A stretch of 64,000 nucleotides of DNA from Gemmataceae bacterium (GTDB taxonomy: Bacteria; Planctomycetota; Planctomycetia; Gemmatales; Gemmataceae). Positions within the stretch are counted from its first letter, which is position 1; each line of letters opens with the position of its first letter. Under the pieces are notes generated by a model. That model worked only from the letters and a program-made list of their open reading frames with translations, was not told the origin of the DNA and made no database searches. Of this stretch, positions 8,769 to 17,831 are shown piece by piece. The position numbers and the translations under genes are program-made. The stretch lies in NCBI GenBank assembly GCA_019636445.1, contig JAHBXO010000021.1, forward strand, positions 1 through 64,000. Direction: 5' to 3'.

Positions 8769-11624
8769 GTGCGAATCCGCGTTTCCCTTCTCGCACTTGC
8801 CCTGCTTCCGTTGGGTTGGATGCCACTGACCGCGCAGGAAGCCCCCAAGAAACCCGCCGACGTATACCGGGCCGCCCGCGATTACCTGCAGGTCGGCAGC
8901 CTGGAACTCGCGGCCGGCACGCTCAAGGATTTCGTCGATCTCAAACCGACCGAACAGGACTATCTGGACCTGGAATCCAAGTACGGCGCGAACGTCTTCC
9001 AAAACCTTCGCAACGTCCCCCGTTGGCTGCCCGACGCGAAGAAGGACGAGGATTTCAAGAAGACGGTCGTTGAAGCGATCATCGACGCCTCCCTCAAGGC
9101 CAACGCCCGGCTGACCCGCGATCCGGTCCGACTCCAGAAGTTCGCTCGCAACCTCGGCGAATCGAAAGAGGAACGCGATTTCGCCATCGCCGAATTGAAC
9201 CGGGGCGGAGCCGCCGCGGTCGCACCGATCCTCGAAAACCTCCGCATCAACAACTCGCCGGAGTATCGCGCGGGGGCCCTGACGGCCGTCGAACGATTGT
9301 CGGCCGATACGGTGCCCGGCTTCGTCGTCGCTGCCGAGAACCTTCCCGATGAACTCAAGGTCGGTCTCATCCGGTCTTTGGCGCGGCGGACCGACGTACT
9401 GGCACTGCTGGGCAAGGCCGACACCAATTTCGCCCCGTACCTCTGGTATCTGGCGTCGTCCGATCAGGCGGGTTCGCTTCGCGACGTGGCCGCCGAAACG
9501 CTGCGCACGCTGTCCGGCGATCGGAGCGACCGGCAGACGGTCGACGGGGAGCTGGTGAAGTATGCCACTCCAATGTTCGAGCGGAAGGGCCTGTTCGCCG
9601 GGTTCGACACCGTGAAGAACCGCGTCGCCCTCTGGACGTGGGACGCGGCGGGTGCGAACATCAAGGCCGTTGAAGTCACGAAGTCCCAGGCGGAAGAAGC
9701 CTATGGTTTGAAGTATCTGAAGTGGGCCATCGAACGCCGACCCGATTCGCGGCCGGCGCAGGACCTCTTCCTCGCGCTCGCCACGGAGCGCGCCGTGGAG
9801 CGCATCGGCTTCGGCGATCTGGCGAAGGACGCCACCGGCGTCGCGCAACTCCTCGCCGCCGCGCCGGCCGAATCGCTCAAGGACCTGCTCGAATCCGCCA
9901 TTGCCGAGAATCGCACGGCGCTGGCGTACGGGATCACGCAGGCGCTCGGCAACCGCTCCGAGAAATCCGCCGCCGTCTCCACGAAGGGGCGCACCGCACC
10001 GCTGGTGAAGGCGTTGAACTACGCCGATCCGCGCGTGCAACTGGCGGCCGCGGCCGCGCTGCTCAACATGCCCCCCGTGGAACACGGGGCGAATGCCCGG
10101 ATCGTCGAAGTGCTCTCCCGCGCCGCCGGCGCCGAAGCCGGGGCGACATCCGACACCAAGGGCAAAGCGCTGGTCGTGGATCCCGTGGCGGGGCGTGGCG
10201 ACCGGGTGGCTTCGCTCGTGCGCGGCTTGGGCTTCGAGGCGGAAGTCTTCGGAACCGGACGCGACCTCTTCAAGCGGATCAATCGATCGGCCGACTTCGA
10301 CCTGATCCTGATCGACCGGCACGTGGTCGATCCGGAATTGTCCGATGTGCTGGCGGGTTTGAAGGCGAATGCCAACGCGGGCCGCCGTCCGGTGCTGGTC
10401 GTCGCGTCGCCGGACTCGGCCGCGCCTCCGGACGCCGAGTCGCTGCTGCTGCGTCTGGCCGTGATGCTCGCCGTCACCGAGACCACCGACATCGTGGTGC
10501 CCGCACCCTACGAAAACGACAAGCGGAAGCCGAAGGAGGAAAACGACGACATCCGCAAGCGGAACATCGAGGACCGCGACGCCCGGCTGATGTTGATCGC
10601 CGACGGACGAGTCGCGCGCATGAAGCGCATCGTGGACGCGGCGAACCTCGGCAACTCGACCGCGCTGCAAACCCGGCTGGAACTGCGGCTTCCCCAACTT
10701 GTCCTCGCGGGGCTGATTGCCGAATACGACACCACCCCGGAGTTCGCGCCGACGCCCTACCGGAACATCCGCAACTACACGAATCTGATCCGCAAGCAGT
10801 CTAATCTGGATCAATCGGTCGCGAACCTGCCGACCGAATCGCTTCTGAAACTCATGGGGCAACTCGAAAGGGTATTGACGCCGGAGATGCGCGGCCGGTT
10901 CGAAAAGCTGATATCCCGGATCGACGTGGACGAGTTGTCGCTGCCGCGACCGCCGGCCATCGATCCGATCGTGGAGGCGAAACTCGCCCGCATGGTCAAG
11001 GCATTCCCCAGCGTGGCGGTCATCGCCGAGCCGTTTGCCCTCGGCTCCGCCGAAGGCGCGGTCCGGTTCGGTCTCGCCCACGACATCCAGGCCACCATCG
11101 CCGATCCGGCTCAACGGCCTCGCGACCCGAACGAGAAGAAGACATCTGCGAAGCTGGCGGTGGAATGGCTGCGCCGGCTCGCCAATGGCGAACGGGCCGG
11201 CTTCGACCTGACACCGGCCATTTCGACACTTCGTGCGGCCCTCGGCAACGATGAACTCGCACCGATGGCCATCGAAGCGCTGGGCCGCCTCGCGTCGGCT
11301 GACGCCCAGCGGGATCTCGCCCGAATCGGTGCCAGCGCGTCCCGTCCCGCGGCCATTCGCCTTTCCGCCCTGGAAACCGCCATCCGGCACGTGCAGACGC
11401 ATGGCAAAATGACCATCCCGGAAGTGGATCTCGCCGTTGCCACGTCGCTGGCCTCGGAAGCCAACGCCGAGATCAAATCGAAGCTTGCCAACCTGTCGGC
11501 GGCGCTGACCGGCAAGCCCGGCGACCTCGTCGAGAAGATCAAGGGGTACACGGTACCGACGGCGGCACCCGCGGCGGCGAAGGCGCCCGAACCGAAGCCG
11601 GCGACGGAAAATAAACAGCAGTAA
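8769..11624 (+). CDS. Secreted HEAT-repeat-like protein with an embedded receiver-like domain
   Basis: A 951-residue protein that starts with GTG; a CGGAGGA ribosome binding site lies 7 bases before it. Residues 1-22 form a Sec signal peptide (LLALALLPLGWMPLTAQ). Residues about 25-440 and 640-910 are alpha-helical pairs of HEAT type (for example YRAGALTAVERL, PRVQLAAAAALLNM, APMAIEALGRLAS). Residues about 465-560 look like a CheY-type receiver: KALVVDP, then helices, LILIDRHV with Asp516 at the phospho-acceptor position, and VLVVASP. A receiver in an exported protein has no ATP or kinase available, so it is probably a structural or binding module. The tail is Pro/Ala/Lys-rich. It converges on another HEAT protein at 11698. 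Confidence 0.75.
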   Translation: MRIRVSLLALALLPLGWMPLTAQEAPKKPADVYRAARDYLQVGSLELAAGTLKDFVDLKPTEQDYLDLESKYGANVFQNLRNVPRWLPDAKKDEDFKKTVVEAIIDASLKANARLTRDPVRLQKFARNLGESKEERDFAIAELNRGGAAAVAPILENLRINNSPEYRAGALTAVERLSADTVPGFVVAAENLPDELKVGLIRSLARRTDVLALLGKADTNFAPYLWYLASSDQAGSLRDVAAETLRTLSGDRSDRQTVDGELVKYATPMFERKGLFAGFDTVKNRVALWTWDAAGANIKAVEVTKSQAEEAYGLKYLKWAIERRPDSRPAQDLFLALATERAVERIGFGDLAKDATGVAQLLAAAPAESLKDLLESAIAENRTALAYGITQALGNRSEKSAAVSTKGRTAPLVKALNYADPRVQLAAAAALLNMPPVEHGANARIVEVLSRAAGAEAGATSDTKGKALVVDPVAGRGDRVASLVRGLGFEAEVFGTGRDLFKRINRSADFDLILIDRHVVDPELSDVLAGLKANANAGRRPVLVVASPDSAAPPDAESLLLRLAVMLAVTETTDIVVPAPYENDKRKPKEENDDIRKRNIEDRDARLMLIADGRVARMKRIVDAANLGNSTALQTRLELRLPQLVLAGLIAEYDTTPEFAPTPYRNIRNYTNLIRKQSNLDQSVANLPTESLLKLMGQLERVLTPEMRGRFEKLISRIDVDELSLPRPPAIDPIVEAKLARMVKAFPSVAVIAEPFALGSAEGAVRFGLAHDIQATIADPAQRPRDPNEKKTSAKLAVEWLRRLANGERAGFDLTPAISTLRAALGNDELAPMAIEALGRLASADAQRDLARIGASASRPAAIRLSALETAIRHVQTHGKMTIPEVDLAVATSLASEANAEIKSKLANLSAALTGKPGDLVEKIKGYTVPTAAPAAAKAPEPKPATENKQQ

Positions 11625-11644
11625 TTTCCATGACGTAACGCAAC

Positions 11645-11679
11645 GGGGGAGCGGATCGTCTGGTGCGATCCGCTCCCCC
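11645..11679. terminator. Bidirectional terminator between convergent HEAT genes
   Basis: Perfect 14-bp inverted repeat (GGGGGAGCGGATCG and its complement) with a 7-base loop. It is centred in the 73-base gap between the plus-strand gene ending at 11624 and the minus-strand gene ending at 11698. A TTTT lies 4 bases beyond the stem on the plus side. It can serve both genes. Confidence 0.8.
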
Positions 11680-11697
11680 GAGGTTTTCATTGATCGA

Positions 11698-12858
11698 TTA
11701 CGGCTTCGGCTTTTCCGTCGGTTTCTCTGCTGGCTTCTCGATGGCGCGGATCGCCAGGGTCGCCGCCTCCCGAACCTTCAATTGCGAGTCGCGTCGCGCC
11801 TCCTGCAGCGCCGGGATCGCGGGCTTACCGTTCGGCCCGAAACTGCCCAGCATCTCCGCAACCGCAATCCGCACCTCGAAATCGGGGTCGGCCTTCAAGC
11901 GGGTTGTCAGAACCGGGATCAGGTCTTTCGCATCGGCTCCGTGGCTGACGCCGAGCGAATGCAGGGCATTCGCCCGTACCGTCTTGTCGGCATCCTCCTG
12001 AAACGCCTTTTTCAATTCCGCGGACGCGACCCGGCCGACAATACCGAAGCGGCCGAGCGTCAGCGCCGCGAGCTGACGTCGTTCCACATCGGAGTCGCCA
12101 AGGTGCCGTGCAATCGCCTTCACGGCAGCGGTCGATTTTTCACCCAACAAGCCGAGCGAAACGATCGTCGCGGAGATCATCTCGCCGTCGCGTTCCTTGT
12201 CCTTTTTCGCCGATTCCTTCTCCAGGATTTCCACCAGGGTTTCGCAGGCGGTTTCGCTGTCGTCGGGGTCCAACCGGCCGAGGGCGAACACCGCAGCGAA
12301 GCGGACCGCGCGGTCGGCGTCCTTCGTCAGCGGCACGACGTATGGCGCGGCCTTCCGGGCCTCCTTGCCGATGCGGCCCAGGGCGTCCGCCGCCGCAGCA
12401 CGCGTTTCCGGCTTCGGATCCTTCAGGACATCCGCCAGCGGCAACACAGCCGATCCCGAAAGCCGCCCGAACTTACCGGCCGCGACCGCCAGTTCCTTGC
12501 GGACATCCGATTCCTTCTCGGACCGCAACGCTTCCGCGAGATCGCCGACGACGAGCGCCGCGGACTCGATCGGTTGCTGGCCCATGAGCGCGGCCGCCTG
12601 CGCCCGGACGCCCGCGTTGCCGTCGACCTTCAAAGCCTTCGCGATCCCCGGCATCGCCTTCTTGCGCGTCTCCTCGTCGCCGGCGACCATCTGCCCCAAC
12701 GCGACGAGAGCGGCCTTGCGCTTGCGAACCAGAGAATCGTCTTTAAGAATGGCGAGCCATTCGCTCAGCGTGCGGCCGTTGAAGTTCGGCTCGTCGGCCG
12801 CACGAAGCGGTAGGACGATCGCAAGCGTGAGAATCGAGAGAAGTACGACACGTATCAT
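11698..12858 (-). CDS. Secreted HEAT-repeat protein
   Basis: A 386-residue protein; the start at 12858 gives a signal peptide (MIRVVLLSILTLAIVLPLRAADEP). The rest is a regular solenoid of about nine HEAT/PBS-lyase-like repeats of 35-40 residues, each with patterns such as VRAQAAALMGQ, TRAAAADALGRIGKEA and VRFAAVFALGRL, with Asp/Arg at the turns. Such solenoids bind other proteins; no catalytic residues are visible. Lys/Glu are frequent and the C terminus is Lys/Pro-rich (EKPAEKPTEKPKP). It is transcribed towards, and shares a terminator with, the larger HEAT/receiver protein, so the two may be partners outside the cytoplasm. That link rests only on proximity. Confidence 0.82.
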   Translation of the reverse strand: MIRVVLLSILTLAIVLPLRAADEPNFNGRTLSEWLAILKDDSLVRKRKAALVALGQMVAGDEETRKKAMPGIAKALKVDGNAGVRAQAAALMGQQPIESAALVVGDLAEALRSEKESDVRKELAVAAGKFGRLSGSAVLPLADVLKDPKPETRAAAADALGRIGKEARKAAPYVVPLTKDADRAVRFAAVFALGRLDPDDSETACETLVEILEKESAKKDKERDGEMISATIVSLGLLGEKSTAAVKAIARHLGDSDVERRQLAALTLGRFGIVGRVASAELKKAFQEDADKTVRANALHSLGVSHGADAKDLIPVLTTRLKADPDFEVRIAVAEMLGSFGPNGKPAIPALQEARRDSQLKVREAATLAIRAIEKPAEKPTEKPKP

Positions 12859-12913
12859 GGAAGGATTCGCTTTCGGTGTGGGCCAACCCCGAATGTTCGA
12901 TGGCACCGGATCC

Positions 12914-12995
12914 GTAGGTCGAGCCGAGTCTTCGAGGCCCGACAATTGCGCTATGGCCAAGTATGTCGGGCCTCCCATAGCCTCGGCCCGACCGA
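12914..12995. repeat. Nested palindromic intergenic element
   Basis: Within the 247-base gap between the HEAT gene and the RND pump, a perfect 11-bp inverted repeat (GAGGCCCGACA, 12934-12944, and its complement at 12964-12974) is enclosed by an outer imperfect pair (GGTCGAGCCGAG near 12917 and CTCGGCCCGACC near 12982). The unit can form a long two-tier stem. No T run follows, so it is not a simple terminator. It resembles REP/MITE-type repeats; copy number elsewhere is unknown. Confidence 0.55.
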
Positions 12996-13105
12996 CGATT
13001 CAAAACCCATCGACCTTAGCGCATCATAGTGCGAACGCGGCGAGCGGGGAACGAGTTTTTTCGATCGTCGTTCCCGAACATCCATCATTCGATTACAGTT
13101 TCTGG

Positions 13106-16100
13106 ATGAACCCGATCGTCTTCGCCCTGCGTCACCCGTACACGGTCATGGTCGCGGTCGCCGCCACCGTCGTCGCCAGTGCTCTCGCGATGTCCCGTAG
13201 CAAGGTGGACATCTTTCCCAACCTGAATCAACCTGTCATATACATCTGCCAGCCGTACGGCGGCATGACGGCACAGCAGATGGAAGGCCTGCTGACGAAC
13301 TATTACGAGTTCCACCTGCTGTACGTGAACGGCGTCGAGCATGTCGAATCGAAGAACGTGCAGTCGATGACGCTCATCAAGGTGTATTTCCACCCCGGCA
13401 CCGACATGGCGCAGGCGAGTGCCGAGGTCGTCGCCGCCGTCAACCGCTCGCGATTCATGATGCCGCCGGGCACCGTGCCGCCGTTCGTCATCCGGCACGA
13501 CGTCGGCAGCGCGTCCATTGGTTTTCTCGTCCTCAGCAGCGAGACGAAGTCGATCAAGGACATTCAGGACATCGCCACGTTGCGCGTGCGTCCGATGTTC
13601 GCGAGCATCGACGGGATCAGCACGCCGCCCGCCTTCGGTGGCAACCAGCGCGCCATCGTCGTGAGCGTCCGCCCGCGCGACCTCGAACGCCAGGGGCTGA
13701 CCCTCGAACAGATCACGCGCGCCGTCGAAGAGGGGAACGCGGTCACCCCGTCCGGCAACGTCCGCATCGACGACCGCAGCTTCGTCGTTACGTCGAACGT
13801 CATGGTCGGCGACCAGCCGAAGCGCGAACTGGGCGAAATTCCAGTGAAACTCGGCCCGAATCCGGTCTTCCTGCGCGACGTGGCCGACATCGACGACGCC
13901 TCCGACATCACGACCGGCTACGTGCTCGTGAACGGTCGAAGGTCCGTTTACATGCTCGTAACCAAACGATCGAATGCCTCGACGATTTCGGTGGTGAATG
14001 CTCTGCGGAAGAAGCTTCCCGAAATGCAGCAGTCCGCAAGTCCGGAGGGTGAAATCGACATCCGTTTCGAGTTCGACCAGTCGCCGATCGTGACGGAGGC
14101 GATGTGGGGCGTCGGCAGCGAGGGCCTGATCGGTGCCGCGCTCACCGGATTGATGGTCCTTCTCTTCCTGCGGGACTGGCGCACGGTCATCGTCGTCGTG
14201 CTGAACATTCCTTTCGCGCTGCTCGCCTCGGTTTTTGCTCTCTGGTTGACCGGGCAGACGATCAACCTCATGACGCTCGGCGGGCTTGCGCTGGCCGTCG
14301 GCATCCTCGTCGACGAAGCGACCGTGGAAGTCGAGAACATCCACTCGCAACTCTTGAAGACCGACAGCGTCGCGCGTGCCGTTCGGCGCGGCAATCAGGA
14401 GACGGCCGTGCCGCGGCTTCTGGCGATGCTGTGCGTGCTGGCCGTGTTCGTACCCTCGTTCTTCATGGAAGGCGCGGCGCGCGAGCTGTTCGTGCCGCTC
14501 TCGCTCGCCGTCGGCTTCGCCATGATCGCCTCGTACATCCTCTCCAGCACGTTCGTCCCGGTGCTCTGCGTCTGGCTGTTGAAGAGACAGCCGCACCACG
14601 AGAAGCCGAACCCGATCGTCGAGCGACTCCACCGCGCCTACGGCGGCATCGTCTGGGTGCTCGTGAAACTCCGCCATCTCGTCGCGCCCGCTTACCTCGT
14701 CGGCGCGGGTGTTTTGCTTGCCGGTCTCTTCGCCCTGCTCGGTACGGCCGTCTTCCCCAACACCGACAAGGGCCAGTTCCGCCTGCGCATCAAGGCGCCC
14801 GCCGGCACGCGCATCGAACGCACCGAAGACCTCGCCCGCGAAGTCGTGCGGCTTATCGAACGCGAATCCGGCGACCGCGTGTCCATGACCGTCGCGTACA
14901 TCGGCATGATTCCGACGAACTACCCAGTCCAGGGAACCATCCAGTGGACGAGTGGACCGGAGGAGATCATCCTGCAGGTGGCATTGAAACCCGGTTCTGG
15001 CGTCCGTGTCGAACCGTTCCAGCAACGTCTGCGCGAAATGCTCGCGGAACCATTGCGGGACTGGTTTCGCGAGGATTGGACCGCGCGCGCGGTGCCCGCC
15101 GACGAAATCGCCCGCCGCGCCGCGGACCTGTCGTTTTCGTTCGAACCGGGCGACCTCGTCAGCGAAGTCATGAGTTTCGGTTCGCCGACGACGGTGGAAG
15201 TGCAGATCAGCGGGAACGACATGAAGGCGACTAAGCCGCACGCCGAGAAGGTGCTGGCGGCGTTGAAGGCGATTCCCGAACTGCGGGACGTGCAGATCGA
15301 GCAATCGCAGGCGTTTCCGACGATCGAACTGGCCATCGACCGGGAAAAGGCCGCCACGATGGGCCTGACGGCGAAGGCGATCGGCAACGCGCTCATCCCG
15401 GCGACGGCGTCCAGCCGGTACATGAATCCGATCTACTGGCGCGATCCGAAGAGCGGGCAGGCGTACATCGTGCAGGTGCAGATCCCGCCGCCGCTGATGA
15501 ACGCGCCGGCCGACCTTGGCAACGTGCCCGTGCGCTCGGCCCAGGGCGGCGAATCGAGCGCGATGCCGGCCACGCTCCTGCACGATGTCGTGAAGGCGGA
15601 TCGCGGCATCAGCGTGACAACCGCGCCGGGGCGCATCGACCGATACAACATGCGTCGCATGCTCAGCGTGACCGCGAACGTGGCGACGTCCGACCTTGGC
15701 CGGGTCTCCCGCGCGGTGAAGGCCGCCATCAAGTCGGTCGGCGATCCACCCGCGTCCGTGAAGGTGGACATCCGCGGGCAACTCGTCACGCTCGAACAGA
15801 TCCAGAACAGCCTTCTGCGCGGCCTCGGCATGGCGGCGCTTGCGATCGCCCTCCTGCTGACAGCGTACTTCCAATCGATCCGCCTCGCGCTCGTGGCCGT
15901 GTCGACGCTGCCGGCGACGCTCCTGGGTACCGGTTCGATCCTGCTCCTTACCGGCACCACGCTCAACCTGCAATCGTTCATGGGCGGCATCATGGCGCTC
16001 GGCGTGTCGGTCGCAAACGCCATCCTGCTCGTGACGTTCGCCGAGCGGGCCAGGCGTGAGTCGCGGGATGCGAACGCCGCCGCGCTGGAGGGCGGCAAGG

Positions 16101-16366
16101 GCCGCCTGAGGGCGATCTTGATGACGAGCTGCGCGATGATCTTCGGCATGATGCCGATGGCGTTGGGCTGGAGCGAAGGCGGCGATCAGACGGCTCCGCT
16201 CGGTCGTGCGGTCGTCGGCGGACTCGCGGCCTCCACGCTCGCGACCCTGCTGCTCCTGCCGGCGATCTTCGCGTTCGCGATGGGCCGCAGTTCCGCCGCA
16301 AGTGCATCACTCGACCCGGACGACCCCGACAGTGCGCGGTTCGACCTGGCGACCGATCCGCGGTAA
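13106..16366 (+). CDS. RND-family efflux transporter permease (AcrB-like)
   Basis: A 1086-residue inner-membrane antiporter with the expected two-fold layout: TM1 at residues about 10-30, a large periplasmic loop, TM2-6 (from about 335 to 500), TM7, a second large loop, and TM8-12 (from about 900 to 1075). It has the GLALAVGILVDEATVEVENI motif of TM4; the proton-relay pair is Asp403-Glu404 instead of the usual Asp-Asp. TM10 reads GVSVANAILLV, so the Lys of AcrB-type pumps is absent. The start at 13106 begins directly with TM1; the long upstream open frame is antisense to the HEAT gene. No membrane-fusion or TolC-type gene is adjacent, so partners must lie elsewhere. Confidence 0.9.
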   Translation: MNPIVFALRHPYTVMVAVAATVVASALAMSRSKVDIFPNLNQPVIYICQPYGGMTAQQMEGLLTNYYEFHLLYVNGVEHVESKNVQSMTLIKVYFHPGTDMAQASAEVVAAVNRSRFMMPPGTVPPFVIRHDVGSASIGFLVLSSETKSIKDIQDIATLRVRPMFASIDGISTPPAFGGNQRAIVVSVRPRDLERQGLTLEQITRAVEEGNAVTPSGNVRIDDRSFVVTSNVMVGDQPKRELGEIPVKLGPNPVFLRDVADIDDASDITTGYVLVNGRRSVYMLVTKRSNASTISVVNALRKKLPEMQQSASPEGEIDIRFEFDQSPIVTEAMWGVGSEGLIGAALTGLMVLLFLRDWRTVIVVVLNIPFALLASVFALWLTGQTINLMTLGGLALAVGILVDEATVEVENIHSQLLKTDSVARAVRRGNQETAVPRLLAMLCVLAVFVPSFFMEGAARELFVPLSLAVGFAMIASYILSSTFVPVLCVWLLKRQPHHEKPNPIVERLHRAYGGIVWVLVKLRHLVAPAYLVGAGVLLAGLFALLGTAVFPNTDKGQFRLRIKAPAGTRIERTEDLAREVVRLIERESGDRVSMTVAYIGMIPTNYPVQGTIQWTSGPEEIILQVALKPGSGVRVEPFQQRLREMLAEPLRDWFREDWTARAVPADEIARRAADLSFSFEPGDLVSEVMSFGSPTTVEVQISGNDMKATKPHAEKVLAALKAIPELRDVQIEQSQAFPTIELAIDREKAATMGLTAKAIGNALIPATASSRYMNPIYWRDPKSGQAYIVQVQIPPPLMNAPADLGNVPVRSAQGGESSAMPATLLHDVVKADRGISVTTAPGRIDRYNMRRMLSVTANVATSDLGRVSRAVKAAIKSVGDPPASVKVDIRGQLVTLEQIQNSLLRGLGMAALAIALLLTAYFQSIRLALVAVSTLPATLLGTGSILLLTGTTLNLQSFMGGIMALGVSVANAILLVTFAERARRESRDANAAALEGGKGRLRAILMTSCAMIFGMMPMALGWSEGGDQTAPLGRAVVGGLAASTLATLLLLPAIFAFAMGRSSAASASLDPDDPDSARFDLATDPR

Positions 16367-16400
16367 TGACAACGATGACGAGCCTACGCGGTTCGGTGCG

Positions 16401-16426
16401 GATTCCTATAATTCCTTTCAGGAATC
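16401..16426 (+). promoter_or_regulatory. Possible pyrH-frr promoter with overlapping dyad
   Basis: A perfect TATAAT (16407-16412) lies 32 bases before the pyrH start, in an otherwise GC-rich setting. It sits inside a 7-bp inverted repeat, GATTCCT (16401-16407) and AGGAATC (16420-16426). No good -35 hexamer is seen at the right distance. The dyad could be an operator or the start of an RNA hairpin. Confidence 0.4.
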
Positions 16427-16444
16427 GCCCGCCACGGAATCGCC

Positions 16445-17182
16445 ATGAATTCGGAACTACCGCCGCCGATCTATCGCCGCGTCGTCCTCAAGCTGAGCGG
16501 CGAGGCGTTCGGGCACGGCGGCAAAGGGGCCGGCATCAGCCTCGACGAGACGCTGCACATCGCCGAACAACTCAAACGCGTCGCGGACCGGGGTGTACAA
16601 CTCGCCGTCGTCGTTGGTGGCGGCAATTTGCTCCGGGGAGCCCAGTTCTCCGCCGGACTGGACACGATCAAGCCCGCGACCGCCGACTACATGGGCATGA
16701 TCGCGACCGTCATGAACGGACTGGCCTTGCAGGACACGCTGGAAAGCCTTGGCATTCAGACTCGCCTCCTCTCGGCCGTCCCGATGGATACCGTTTGCGA
16801 ACCCTACATTCGCCGCCGCGCCATCCGCCATCTGGAGAACGGTCGGATCGTGATTCTCGCCGGCGGCACCGGCAACCCGCACGTGACCACCGACACCGCC
16901 GCCGCCCTGCGCGGTCGGGAGATCGAAGCCGACATCCTTCTCAAAGCCACCAAGGTCGACGGCGTCTATTCGGCCGACCCGGAAAAGGACCCGTACGCGG
17001 AGCGCTATGAACGACTCAGTTACGCTAAGGTTCTCCACGACCGGCTCAAGGTTATGGACCTCGGCGCCTTCGAACACTGCCAGGAAGCGAAACTGAAAAT
17101 CTTCGTATTCAACTATAAGAAGGAACGCGCCATCGAGCGGGCGGTCGCCGGGCAGGCGGTCGGCACGCTCGTGGGCGAGTGA
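16445..17182 (+). CDS. pyrH: Uridylate kinase (UMP kinase)
   Basis: Phosphorylates UMP to UDP with ATP in pyrimidine nucleotide synthesis. The 245-residue protein belongs to the amino-acid kinase fold: RVVLKLSGEAFG at the N terminus, AVVVGGGNLLRGAQF near residues 55-70, ADYMGMIATVMNGLALQD near 80, VILAGGTGNPHVTTDTAAALR near 140, and KATKVDGVYSADPEKDP near 170. Length and motifs are standard for the hexameric bacterial enzyme. It is followed 22 bases later by frr, the usual bacterial order. Whether UTP and GTP regulate it, as in other members, cannot be seen. Confidence 0.96.
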   Translation: MNSELPPPIYRRVVLKLSGEAFGHGGKGAGISLDETLHIAEQLKRVADRGVQLAVVVGGGNLLRGAQFSAGLDTIKPATADYMGMIATVMNGLALQDTLESLGIQTRLLSAVPMDTVCEPYIRRRAIRHLENGRIVILAGGTGNPHVTTDTAAALRGREIEADILLKATKVDGVYSADPEKDPYAERYERLSYAKVLHDRLKVMDLGAFEHCQEAKLKIFVFNYKKERAIERAVAGQAVGTLVGE

Positions 17183-17204
17183 CACCCCTTATCGCGAGTC
17201 AGTC

Positions 17205-17765
17205 ATGAACGGACCTCAGATTCTAAAAGACGCCGAAGCACGCATGGAAAAGGCGCTCGACGTGCTGCGTAACGACTTGAAAGGCCTGCGGACCGGCCGG
17301 GCAACCCCGGCCATGCTCGATTCCCTGCGGGTCGACTACTATGGCTCGCCGACACCGGTTAAGGAAGTGGCCAACATTTCCTGTCCCGATCCGACCTCCA
17401 TCGTCATCAAACCTTTCACGGCCGAGACGCTCAAGGACATCGAGAAGTCGATTCGCGCGAGCAATCTGGGCCTGGCGCCGAACAACGATGGCAAGGTGAT
17501 TCGTCTGACGATGCCGCCGATGAGCGGCGACCAGCGGAAGAAGATTGTCGCCGAGATCAAGAAGAAGGCGGAAGACGCGAAGGTGGCGTGCCGGAACATC
17601 CGACGAGACGGCAACAAACACTTCGACGACGCCGAGAAGGCGAAGACCATGACGGAGGACGAACGGGACAAGGGCAAGGCGAAGATGCAGGATCTCCTGA
17701 AAGCCTATGAAGGCAAAATCGACGAGGCGGCCGACAAGAAATCGAAGGAAGTCATGGACGGTTGA
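17205..17765 (+). CDS. frr: Ribosome recycling factor
   Basis: A 186-residue protein that, with EF-G, splits the post-termination ribosome. The pattern is typical from end to end: MEKALDVLRNDLKGLRTGRATPAMLD at the N terminus, VDYYGSPTPVKEVANISCPDPTSIVIKPF in the beta domain, and MPPMSGDQRKKIVAEIKKKAEDAKVACRNIRRDGNK in the long helix. It is the second gene of a pyrH-frr unit and is closed by a strong terminator 21 bases after the stop codon. Confidence 0.97.
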   Translation: MNGPQILKDAEARMEKALDVLRNDLKGLRTGRATPAMLDSLRVDYYGSPTPVKEVANISCPDPTSIVIKPFTAETLKDIEKSIRASNLGLAPNNDGKVIRLTMPPMSGDQRKKIVAEIKKKAEDAKVACRNIRRDGNKHFDDAEKAKTMTEDERDKGKAKMQDLLKAYEGKIDEAADKKSKEVMDG

Positions 17766-17786
17766 TTTCCCTCCGTCCACACGGGA

Positions 17787-17812
17787 AGCACCCGCTTCGC
17801 GGGTGCTTTTTT
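17787..17812 (+). terminator. Rho-independent terminator of pyrH-frr
   Basis: A 9-bp stem AGCACCCGC and GCGGGTGCT with a TTC loop (17796-17798), followed by six T. It ends only about 20 bases before the start of the next gene, the P-type ATPase. Confidence 0.92.
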
Positions 17813-17831
17813 GTTCCCGATCGGATACCGC

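Noticed and set aside
8634..11690. A 1018-codon open frame on the minus strand opposite the HEAT/receiver gene
   Set aside because: It mirrors the GC-rich codon pattern of the plus-strand gene, has an Arg/Gly/His-rich sequence with no family pattern, and would overlap the whole gene and the terminator.
12197..13105. N-terminal extension of the RND protein by about 300 residues
   Set aside because: The extension is antisense to the HEAT gene and Ser/Arg-rich; family members start at the first membrane helix, encoded from 13106.
13085..15973. A 962-codon minus-strand open frame opposite the RND pump
   Set aside because: Same third-position GC artefact; the plus-strand RND protein matches its family from end to end.
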